From the NCBI GenBank assembly GCA_039654915.1, contig CM077594.1:105352893-105416892 (forward strand): a stretch of DNA of 64,000 nucleotides, written 5' to 3'. The notes below the pieces were generated by a model that searched no databases, had not been told where the DNA came from, and saw nothing but the letters and a program-made list of their open reading frames with translations. Origin of the DNA: Aquilaria yunnanensis (Eukaryota; Streptophyta; Magnoliopsida; Malvales; Thymelaeaceae). The position numbers and the translations under genes were made by a program. Positions 45,468 through 55,202 of the stretch are shown here, piece after piece; the stretch's first letter is position 1; the number at the start of each line of letters is the position of its first letter.

Positions 45468-45549
45468 CGTCGACAGCAGGGTTCGAACCTGCGCGGGCGA
45501 AGCCCAACAGATTTCAAGTCTGTCTCCTTAACCACTCGGACATATCGAC
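45468..45549 (-). tRNA. tRNA-Ser (UGA)
   Basis: Read on the minus strand it starts GTCGATATGTCCGAGTGG. The 7-bp acceptor stem pairs with TGTCGAC, and the A box and the B box GGTTCGAACCC are present. The anticodon loop CTTGAAA gives anticodon TGA at 45514-45516. A long variable arm (GGGCTTCGCCC) marks a class II serine tRNA, 82 nt. The 3' CCA is not encoded, as usual in eukaryotes. T runs (CTTTT and TTTTT) just downstream on the minus strand suit RNA polymerase III termination. No intron. Confidence 0.95.
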
Positions 45550-46936
45550 CTTCGTGAGAGGAAGGGCCTCTTTTATGTTTATCAAGTTTTCCTTCTTCCA
45601 TCTACACACGCTATGGTGTTTTTCATGTTGCAAATAATAACTTTTACACTTTATATTTGAAATATTTCAAACACTGCACCATAACATCAAAAAATATATA
45701 TTTCTCATTATAAAAGCGACGTCTGTAACAAAATGATTTAATACAAAAACTTGAAGAGATCTATATATGGTACAGTTTCCATTGATTAACATGCATTGGG
45801 TTCTTGGGTATGAAAAGGAATGAGCGGATTGTGTTTAGATTCTACAAGCACTTTAAATATTTATCCCTTCGGCATTGTAGCTACAACAAATTATCCAACA
45901 AACCAAAGCATCTCTTAACTTTCTTCCTCAATGTACAGTGATTATTGTTTCAAGAGAATGGGTGTCTGAGGCTCATCAGATTGCTGTCACCTTCCTCCCT
46001 TAATTGTTTATTGCTATTTTTTTATTACAAAAAAAACATGCATTAGGTTGGCGGCATTGGCCCAGTATTTTTTTCATTAAAAAATATAGAATGATAAATG
46101 GAATTTGCCTTTATCATCCACTTGATTGTATAGACGTTGATGGCATATATATATATGGTAAATTGTGGCCAGTACATTGCTGCAAGAAGATTGATGAAGA
46201 TATAATTTTTCTTGTTCATTATATTTATAGGAAAAAATATTAAAAAATTATGAATTCAAAAAATAAGATATGATTAATGTAAAAGAGCTAAAAAAAATAA
46301 ATTATTGGAAGGTGCTGGAAAATATATGATATAAGATTAATGCAGTGAATTTAGGTTTTCAGGAGAAATTAGAGATTTAAGTGTCATTCATGAAAGTTAG
46401 GGACCTAAAACATAATAATCAAAAGTTTAGAAAAAAGTGATAAAATGTCTACTTTCAAAGTTTGAACACTAGAAGATATCACTGCAAATAAATAGAGAAT
46501 AAATTTTATCCATTTAAAAAAAAAAAACTCAAAAACAATGGGGAAAACAGCCCAAACACACAAAATAATAATAATAATAATAATAATAATTTGAGGCCCA
46601 AAAACCTCAAATGCAAAAAAAAATATAAACACAACCTAATTTTGTGGGGTGAGGGGAGCTACTGTAGCAGGGCTGCTCAAAGACACGAGCTAGAAACAAC
46701 GACTGAAGAAAAAAACAAAAAGGTCATAATTCAGTGAAGGGTAAAAATAAGAAAGGGATACTATAGCAACAAGGTAAATAGGTGGACAGAGACAAAACAA
46801 AGAAAATAGGGCAGGAGTCCTGGGCTGGGAAAAACAGAACAGCAAAATTTAGCAAAAAATAATAAAAAAAACAGAAGTGTATACTATAGTAAAGTGATTC
46901 ATTGTTCCTTACGTCTTTTCAAAGCTTATAGCTTTA

Positions 46937-46940
<4 letters not shown>
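45550..46940. other. Intergenic, AT-rich
   Basis: No gene recognised. 46390-46470 is an inverted copy of the dispersed repeat at 39480-39600. (AAT) microsatellite at about 46564-46590. Confidence 0.4.

Positions 46941-46970
<30 letters not shown>
46941..46970. repeat. (AT)15 microsatellite
   Basis: Fifteen uninterrupted AT dinucleotides at the probable left edge of the hAT element that follows. They may hide its target duplication. Confidence 0.95.
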
Positions 46971-46973
<3 letters not shown>

Positions 46974-49900
46974 ACCAGCTCAGAACCTACCTATGTCAAA
47001 TTCGGCATGGGCACAGTCAAAGCCTGGCTCGACATGGGCTCGGGACAAGCATGGGCCTGAGGAAAGAGGAAGGCAGGCTTGGGACTAGCTCGGCCCAATT
47101 CAAGATTGGGCCTGTGGCGCGGGGCCAAGCATGGCTCAAACTAGGACCGGTGGTCCTGAACCGGGCCGGGTTTGGGCCAACGGTAACAAATAGCCAAAAA
47201 TTCAAAATTTTGGTAAAATTGTAACTTTAGTCCCTCCAATGGTATGTAGTAATTTTTTTATCCTGAATTTACATTTTTGCCCCTCCCCCAAACAACTATA
47301 TTTTGAGGGCTTTTAGGTCCAAGAAAAAAGGCCTTCCCTTGTAAATAGAAAGGTCATTTCCACCATTTCTTCACACTAATCTTAACAATTTCTCCCTCTC
47401 TTCTAATACATTCTCTCATTTTCTTCAAATTCTCAACCTTTTTTCTTTCATTTTTTTAATCATTCTTTAATTACTTCTAAAGTTCGTCATCTTCTTTATT
47501 TATTGTCACACAAATCACATCAAAGGGAAAGGAAAATGCCTCAAGCTCTTCATCCCGCACTGGTTTAAGGTTATTTTTTTGCGCCGTTACTCAACTAGCG
47601 ACCCGTAGGGCTCAAATCCAACAAACCGATGATGACGAACAATTTGATATTGCTCAATACAACTTGGGGCTCAACGATCAACCTTTTGATGATGAAATTG
47701 AGGAGGTGGAGGCAACGCCAGCGAAAAAATGTTAGTGAAGGATATGGTTCTCAACCGACCTCTACAAGCCATCAACCCGAAGTTCAAACACAAGGTAAGA
47801 TGTCGAGGCTGACCGAATGGATTTGGGAGCATTTTGACCAAGTTTTTTAGAATGATGGTCATGGCAACAATGTAAGGTTCACAAATTGCAAACAGTGCAA
47901 GACAAAACTCGTACTCAAATGGCATATAGAATATAAACATCTGAATCTTTGTCCGGAGGCTGCTGCTAGTACTGCACGGTTAAACATAGCTTGGGAGTAT
48001 TGCTGGCAAATTAAGTATTTTTAGATTTAATTAACAAAATTTTAGAAAATACATGGTAGAATGGATAATGTTAACTGAAAACCCATTTAGACAAGTTGAA
48101 GATAGATACATGGAAAATTAGATTAAATCACAATTAAACCCTGCTTTTAAAAGAACATCTAAGAGTATTGCTAGGAATGAGGCATTTAAAATTTATGAAG
48201 CTGGTAAATCAAACCTACAAGTATACTTCTCTGCTCTTAATCATTTTGTCTCATTTACTAGTGACATGTGGACTTTACCATTAGGACAATATTATTGTTG
48301 TATCATTGCACATTTGATTGATGATAGTTGGGTCATTCAAAAGTGTATCAGTTACATTTAAGTGGATGAAGCTCGATCATACTGGTTGGAACATATACCA
48401 AGTTATTTCAAAAAAAATTAAAGAGTTTTTTTGTCATGACAAGGTTTTCAGCGTAACATTTTATAATGCATCCAACAATGATGTCGCGACTGAGATATTA
48501 AAGGAATCATTAAAACTTGTCTGGGATGTTGCATTTTTTCACATTAGATATGTATGTCATATTTTAAACTTAGCTGTCCAAAAAAGTCTTCAGTTTTGAG
48601 TACTGAAATTACTCTCATTCGGTGGAGAATCCATTATTTGAAGTCAAGGAACAAAGTTTTCAAAGAGTTTAAGGCATATTGTCTTAAATATGGGCCTCGA
48701 ATTTAGCTGGAAATGTTTTAAAACTTGATTGTCATACCGATGGAACTCGACTTACAAGATATTGACGAATGTGATGTCATTTGTCGCATACATAACATGT
48801 TTTATAAATGTAAAAGAAAAGAAAACAATTTTAAAGCAATAGATGTTGGATAAACTGTTAAGAATAGCTATTGCGCTGCGATATTTTTATGAAGCCTCTG
48901 TTTTTTGCTCCTGTATATACTATCCTACATCTCACAAGGTTTTAACAACATTTGGTCAATATTACATGGGTTCTTAATCAATACAAGAAGAACTTAAAAG
49001 ACACGGTGAAAGCCATAAAAGACAAGTGGATTTTATATTTCAGTGATATATCCCCAATTTATTTACTTGTATCTGCACTAGACCCAACTGTCAAAATCAC
49101 AGGTACACAGTAGCTACTTGAGAGTTATTATAGTTTCTTAGAAATGTTGAATATTTTGTTTATGCTATAACTACCACTGTTGAGGAGCACTTGCAGGAAT
49201 TATTTAAGATTTATGCCAACTGACATAAGGATAAGGTAGGGGACACTACTTCCTCTAACTGTCGAGTGTTCGTCATTGTCGGGTTCATCAGCATTCAATT
49301 TAGTGGAACAACTTTTCAAATAACTCCATATTACAGCGTCCGGTCTTATTGAAGTAAACGCATACCTCAACTTGATTTGGGAGACTAGGTGAGACCGACA
49401 TTCTAGAATGATGGAAAGCAAGAAGCACAAATTTCCAATTGCCAAAAAAGTTCTAGTTGTTCCCGTCCTAACCATTGCATTTAAGTCAGCTTTTAGTGTC
49501 GGAAAATGTGTAATTTCAGAAAAACGAGTAAGATGCAATGGAGGTTTGTATATGCAACCATGATTGGGGTCTTGCAGCATTAAGATTGTAAGGACCACAA
49601 AAAGTTGCGATGATGAAAACCCTAATAAGGTAGATGCTTAAATCTACGATTTGCTGTTTAGTACAGACCCAAAGTTTTATTTTAAGTTTACTTTTATGGA
49701 ATGTTTCGCCATTGATTCATGTAAGGCTTGTTCCATGTTATGTAAGTGTCGTTTGACTTTAAAATTAATAAAATTTTACACCAGTATTGGTGTTTCAATC
49801 TTAAAACAAGTAGTTTTCAAAAAAATTGTGTCAAAATCAAATTTTAAAAATATAAATAAATTAAAAAAAATGATGATCCTATGCCCGGCTCAGGTCCAAC

Positions 49901-50020
49901 TCGACCCAAGCCTGGGTAAGGCCCGACATGCCTTTAGCCAAGTCATGCCTGGTCCCTCTAAACCCAGGCCATGGCCGGGCCTATCGCCGGTTGGGTGGGC
50001 CCCAGCAAACAGCTCTATAG
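46971..50020 (+). mobile_element. Decayed autonomous-type hAT element
   Basis: A ~3-kb unit with a transposase relic in the middle and GC-rich flanks on each side with GGCCCGG/CCGGGCC-type words (46975-47190 and 49880-50010) in opposite orientation, as in the subterminal regions of many plant hAT elements. Candidate termini TATAGGACCAGCTC and, reversed, TATAGAGCTGTTTG are only weakly alike, and the left side abuts an AT microsatellite, so exact ends and target duplication are not established. Confidence 0.55.
47536..49600 (+). pseudogene. hAT transposase pseudogene (BED finger to dimerisation domain)
   Basis: Conceptual translation in several frames follows the order of a plant hAT transposase of the BED-finger RICESLEEPER type. 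A BED-like finger has WIWEHFDQVF, then NCKQCKTKL and a His-rich end at about 47815-47950. IARNEAFKIYEAGKSNLQ comes before SFTSDMWTLPLGQYYC at 48160-48300, holding the first catalytic-type Asp. FSVTFYNASNNDVA and FFHIRYVCHILNLAVQ at 48318-48597 match the conserved core. A C-terminal block at 49435-49530 has FPIAKKVLVVPVLTIAFKSA then FSVGKCVISEKR. Stop codons and frameshifts separate these blocks, so the gene is dead. Strand and family are secure. Confidence 0.85.
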
Positions 50021-50932
50021 GGAAGGATAAAAGAAGAATAACTGAATTAAAAGCTACTACTGTATAAATGTTAAGTGCGTTGGTTAGGTGACTTGTTTTA
50101 CAATAGGCAAAAATACAGTAAAAGTCCTCTAACTCGGTTGACCAGAACATTTAAACCTCTTAAACTTCAACTTGAGGTAACTAAGCCGTTAAATTTGAAT
50201 AAACAGGCGAGTCAACCCGTTTGACTATATGTGTGCCGTACGTGGCCCCTAAAACACATACGCCGTCCTGCTCATTTTTAATTAGATAGCTTGAGGTGGT
50301 GGTCATCTTCTTTAACATCCTCATCAACTGCATTTACTTGGTTCTTTTATAGGAGATGATTAACGGGGTTGCATCTACTCCAAAGCTTGCATCAACAAGA
50401 TTTGTCTGCCTAGAGGTGGTAGAATCAAAGATCATAGTGTGAGACTTGCCGGAGTTGCCAGAATTACTATTTTCTCACCCCGGTCTTCTAGCAGGAGTGA
50501 AGACGAGGAGCGACACGACACCAAATCACCAAGCAATTAAGCATCACTAGGGGCAACCATGAGCTAGGTATCGTACATTTGTCCCAGTTTCTTCCACTAG
50601 ACGAATCAAGAATTATGAAAGTTCCATCGGGGGATTACAAGCTCAAATATTCTATTTTAGCGCAAAGAGGTTACTATCCAAATGCTTTAGACAAGGCCAA
50701 CTAAGATAGTTTCTATATCAACACACCATTTAGGATAGATCCAGGTGATCATTTCTTTGGTGTTTTTTACAGGCATGGAGAATTTGGAGCCAAGTATTCA
50801 TAGTTTGTAAAGAGAAGGTTGTGTAAGAAATTATTGCAGAATAGCACGTTTTGAGTTGATGTAGTTAAGGCCTGTCATTCAGCCTTATTGACCATGATTT
50901 ATCAACTGCATGACAATAGCTTAGATGATAGC

Positions 50933-53900
50933 ATAAGTGTTACACCCGGAAAGTGATGAATGATTAATTACCGGGTTAAGTGGATTAGTGGCATAAATAG
51001 TTTCCTAATTTGGAAACTTAGTGAAATTATTTGTAGAGACTTTGAATTATTTATGGAATGGGCATTAATGAGTGTTGGACACTCTGAGAATTATGCTTGG
51101 CTAAGGCCAAGAGTTTGGGTGATAAAAAAAATGGCAAGTTTGGAAGTTGAGGGACTCAATTGCAAAGTTGGAGAAAGATGGAGGACCAAGTGAGTAATTT
51201 GGCCATTTTTCATGAAAAATATATGCATGGCCAGCCACCCCATGTTATCAATTTAAAATTGGCCTACTACACATTCCACTCATAATTATTTAATCCCTCC
51301 ACTACATCCTCCACTCACCAATTAAATATTACCCCACTTACTTTTGTCCCCCACTTTCCCAATTTGACTATTCTATTACCCATGCCTTGTCTCCCACTAC
51401 AAATCCCACTCACCATATTTTAATCACCCACTTACATTGTCTCCCACTTACATTAAAATATTGGCCCATCATTTTTGACTTATTCTCCTACCTTTTTCAT
51501 TCAAAATTCGTCCATACCTCCAAATTATGCATTTGATATGCATTTTGGGTGCATTTCACTTCATTTAGCACCATGACCACCCACCTTCTTTGAATATACG
51601 TTTAATGCACATTTAGAATGCATTTGAGTTTCATTTCTCTTTCATTTGCAAGTGCATAACCAGCCATCACTCCCACTTTCATTTCATTTTCATTTCCACT
51701 CTCTCTCTAGCACCAAAAGCTCTCCCTTCTCTCTAAGTTCCAGCCATGGTGTTCTTCAAACTCCATCTCCTTCTTTCTTCATCTAAGATTCGGCCATAGC
51801 TAGAAATGCATGTTCTTGCACATGCAAACACATTTTCTTGAAGCTTTCAAGCTCCTAAACCCATCTAGACCAAGAACAAAGTGAGAAATCAAAGAAAACC
51901 CATGAAGAAATGCTTGTGAAGTTTCGGCCATATGGATAAAATGGTGTTCTTGAGCTCACCTCAAGAGCTCCTTACATGCATGGCATTTCTAAGCCATGAA
52001 GAGCAAGAAGATGAAGACGAACTCCAAGAAAGTGAAGCTCAAGTTTCGGCCATTTAAAGGTTGTAAGTGAACCAAGTTTTTCTTGGTAGTTTCATGTATT
52101 TTGAGCTAGATGCTACTCTCTAATGACTTGGCCATGTTGGATTTTTGCAAGGAAATCAAGTGGATATTTCGGCCATGGAAGGATATTGTTGTTCTTGAGC
52201 TCAACTCAAGAGCTCTTTATATGCATGGCACTTTTAAGCCATGGAAAGCAAGGATGGAGGTTTCGGCCATGAGTATACATGGCATTTGGAGGCATGAAAC
52301 CAAGTGTTCTTGGTGCCTCGAGGCTTGTATGGCCATTCCAAGGAAGGAAACAAGCAAAAGATGAAAGAAAAGCAAGAAAAAGAAATGATGGGGCTATTTG
52401 GGCCAAAAGTTAAATTTGAAGACCCAAATTGAAAACCAAGTGTTCTTGGTCCATAAATTATGAAATGGGCTATTTTGGGCCATAATGGCATTATTGGAAA
52501 ATGGGCTAAATCCTGAAAAGGTTAATATAGGCCCAAGTCCTGAAAAGGTTAATATGGGCCTCAGTTCACAAAAAGGCTAAGTGGGCCTTTACCTCCTTAA
52601 GTGAGGTCCATTAAGGAAATGGCAAAGTTCCAACAACAAACAAAGCAAAGCAAAGGCAATAAGCAAAAGGTTACACCAATGGTGGTAAGGATCCTTTACT
52701 CACTTATTGCATGGTGTACTTCCATGATATTGTTTGTAAGTATAAATGCCCCTATGTGATGGTCATAGTACCAAGTGACCATAGGTGTGCAGCGGGTTAG
52801 TTGTTCTTTGTGTGAGGGCTCATGGTACTTTCTTAGTTTAATAATTGGGCACGTAAGTGCATAATTGATGAGGTATCATTGCTTCGGCAACTTTGGGCAC
52901 GTAAGTGCATATTGGACGTGGATTGTTGCTTCGGCAACTATGGATATGAATAATGGGCAATTCTGGATATATATATGGTTTGATTAGCTAATCAATATAA
53001 AGGCAAGTGTTAGAGTTTATAGTAAGAATGGCCAACTTACTATGTAACTCGGAGCTCTAGGGGAACGAGTGGTATGATTAAGAAGGAGAATTGAGGTTTA
53101 AAGCCTTGGACACTTGCCAGGGGTGCCAGTGGTGCCAGGGGTGCCATTGGTGCCAGTACTGCCAGTCTGGCCAGGAGTGCCAGTAGTGGGTGGCAGTAGT
53201 GATTGCCCAGGAAAACTTGTGGTTGAGTGCGTGTGTTGTGTGCTTCTCTGAACCGTTGTTGTTTGTGCATGCTGACCCAAATTATTATTATTATTGTTGA
53301 TGCTGCTATTGTGCTGTATCTTGTGTTTTCTTTGTTTTAGTGTTTTCCTTTGCAGGAACAGGATTATTTGCCATGATATTCTTGGCATTGGATTTAATTG
53401 CCATGACATTCTTGGCTTAAGAATAGGCTTTGGAAGCCATATGTGACTACAAAAGTCACGAGAGATTACCTCATTCTGATTTGGCATTGCCATTACGTTC
53501 TTGGCACAATTTTGGCTTTTTAAGCCGGATATGACTATGAAAGTCATGAGTTACTTACCTCACACCTGGATCCTTACTGAGTTTTATAACTCACCCGCCC
53601 TTCTTTACTTTTTTCAGGAAGTGGATTGGATGGCTTGATAGATCAAGTAGGGAGTACTAGAGTACTCGTTATGTTTTGCTAAAGGGTTGGGTATGAGTTT
53701 AGTGTTGCTTAATATATTCATTTGACTCTAAGTGACTTATGTGGTATATTTTGCTTGCGGAACAAGCTAATGGTTTGGACTTCCTTGTGCAGGCTTGTGG
53801 AGTCTAGAAGTTGTGGGAACAAGGTCTATTAAGCTGGAATGAGTTCCAGATTATGAGTTAAAGTTTGGGTAGGCATAAGAACTTGGTCTGTAAAACCTAA

Positions 53901-54541
53901 ACTTAACTAGTTATGGACATATAGCATCCTTGGTATGTTTTCCAAGTAGGAGATGCTTGTTAGATGCACTTTGTGATCATGATTATCTTAGGATGAATTT
54001 TGATGAAATGCCATGATGGATATTCATGTTATGTGTACTAGACTTGGCTGATGCTCATGGATATATAAATGTGGTTTTCAAAGTTGAAAATGAGATGGGC
54101 TTCTTTGTTGCCATGCATTGGATTAGTACACTTGATGGACACACATCCTATGCACTTAATGGATTAAGTGTATGCTTTGCTTAAATTGCAAGTATGATTT
54201 GCTGATTATGTGTGTAACTAAGGGAAGACTTCCAGTGAATCTGGATTTATTGGATTTTGTTGAAATGGCATCTAAAGACTTGTGTGTGTAACCGGCTAAG
54301 TGGTAAAGTCCATAAATGGAACACTAGAATTCCACATAGGTATTAGCTCGTTCCTGGAGAGCACCCTGACAACACATTGAAAGTATTTAAGTAACAAGCT
54401 AGTACCAGAATAGATCCTGGAGTCACGCCATAGGTGCTCATAACTAGCTAATAAAGCCCCTTCTGTATGAATAACTTCCGCTGCATTAATCTGATAATCG
54501 GGCCCAGATGGGCCAGGGGCAGTTTGGGGCGTGACAATAAG
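50933..54541. mobile_element. Solo LTR (Tekay/Del-like ends), 3599 bp, inside the Pack-MULE
   Basis: LTR 50938-54536: TGTTACACCCGGAAAGTG ... TTTGGGGCGTGACA, flanked by ATAAG at 50933-50937 and 54537-54541. The insertion splits the PP2C relic between ...LDDSI and SGTIAIM, and removing the LTR and one ATAAG restores a continuous frame. The TGTYACRCCC / GGGGCGTGACA ends are typical of Tekay/Del-type Ty3/gypsy LTRs. No internal coding domain is present. Interior landmarks are repeated GGCCATGGAA/TTTCGGCCAT words (51900-52340) and a GGTGCCAGT minisatellite at 53115-53195. It could instead be an unusual non-autonomous element, but only one pair of TG/CA ends is seen. Confidence 0.85.
53115..53195. 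repeat. GGTGCCAGT-type minisatellite in the LTR
   Basis: About seven copies of a 9-12-bp G-T-G-C-C-A-G word. Read on the minus strand the triplet phase gives a collagen-like Gly-Thr-Pro-Gly-Thr-Thr pattern within a 149-codon frame (53098-53547). I treat this frame as a by-product of the repeat because it lies inside a solo LTR and shows no conserved domain. Confidence 0.75.
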
Positions 54542-54611
54542 TGGAACAATAGCCATAATGGTTCTAGTTCGAGGCTGCTAATTGACTGATGCTTATACTT
54601 TCATTATTCAG

Positions 54612-54765
54612 ATTTTTCACTGACAAGGTTTAATGCTAGGTTCACCCAAATCGCCTGTGAAAAGCCTAATTTTCCTAATGTGGATGTAAGAAGAGAGTTT
54701 GGGTGCTGCACGTTAAGCTCAAAATTCAAAGTAGTCAATATCATCTACTCTGCCTCAATTACGCG
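54612..54765 (+). other. Exon-like segment in the Pack-MULE
   Basis: A segment preceded by an acceptor-like TTCATTATTCAG and followed by an excellent donor GTAAGT (54766). It has one frame open for 50 codons, containing FNARFTQIACEKPNFPNVDV then RREFGCCTLSSKFK. It does not look like the next part of the PP2C protein, so it may be a second captured gene fragment. I do not recognise it. Confidence 0.45.
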
Positions 54766-55202
54766 GTAAGTAAAATCCTGCTTGTGGAGGATTTTAGATG
54801 AAGATCTAAATACATCATTTAAAGGACATGTAATATGTCAATAGCTAGTTCTGAAATTCCATCTGCTGATGCATTTTTTTTTTGTTGCATTTATAAATGA
54901 TTCCTCCTGATTAGTCTAGATGATTCTTAAGACTTTTTGTGCTTTGCTTTTTTTTTTTTTTTGCCATTGCTTGTCTTTCCCTTTGTCATGTGAAACTCCA
55001 CTTTTTCCCATTTTCCTCATTGTTGAACAAAAGGAGAAATGTTTAATCGAAGTCATGTGAGGCCCACATATAGTCGAAGGGGTTGACTACTACATTTTTT
55101 CAAGTTTAGGGGCTGAACTACCCCCAAGTCAAAGTTCAATGGAAGAAAGTGTTCTGGTTAACCGAATTAGAGGGCTTCAATTGTACTTCAAGCTTTACAA
55201 TA

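Larger units (their letters stand above)
50364..54575 (+). pseudogene. Captured protein phosphatase 2C gene fragment, interrupted by a solo LTR
   Basis: Part 1 is 50364-50937, part 2 is 54542-54575. It starts with GCIYSKACINKIC, like the N-terminal Gly-Cys lipid-modification region of plant proteins that join a PP2C domain to cyclic-nucleotide-binding and kinase domains. A frameshift follows, then LSQFLP, MKVPSGDYKLKYSILAQRG, YYPNALDKAN, (stop) DSFYINTPFRIDPGDHFFGV, FYRHGEFGAKYS (stop) FVKRRLCKKLLQNSTF (stop) and VKACHSALLTMIYQLH. After the LTR the frame resumes as SGTIAIMVLVRG. The PP2C motif D-G-H-G is changed to Y-R-H-G, so a metal-binding Asp is lost. With at least three stops and one frameshift it is non-functional. 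The identification rests on remembered family motifs, and the motif order is convincing. Confidence 0.85.
50097..55202. mobile_element. Gene-carrying Mutator-like element (Pack-MULE), 5088 bp
   Basis: Element proper 50106-55193, flanked by TTTACAATA at 50097-50105 and 55194-55202, a perfect 9-bp target duplication. Ends GGCAAAAATACAGTAAAAG and, reversed, GCTTGAAGTACAATTGAAG. The ~130-bp inverted termini align through CCTCTAACTCGGTTGACCAG / CCTCTAATTCGGTTAACCAG and TTGACTATATGTGTG / TCGACTATATGTGGG. Without the solo LTR it is about 1.48 kb. There is no transposase; instead it carries a protein phosphatase 2C gene fragment and a second exon-like segment, the hallmark of a Pack-MULE. Confidence 0.9.
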
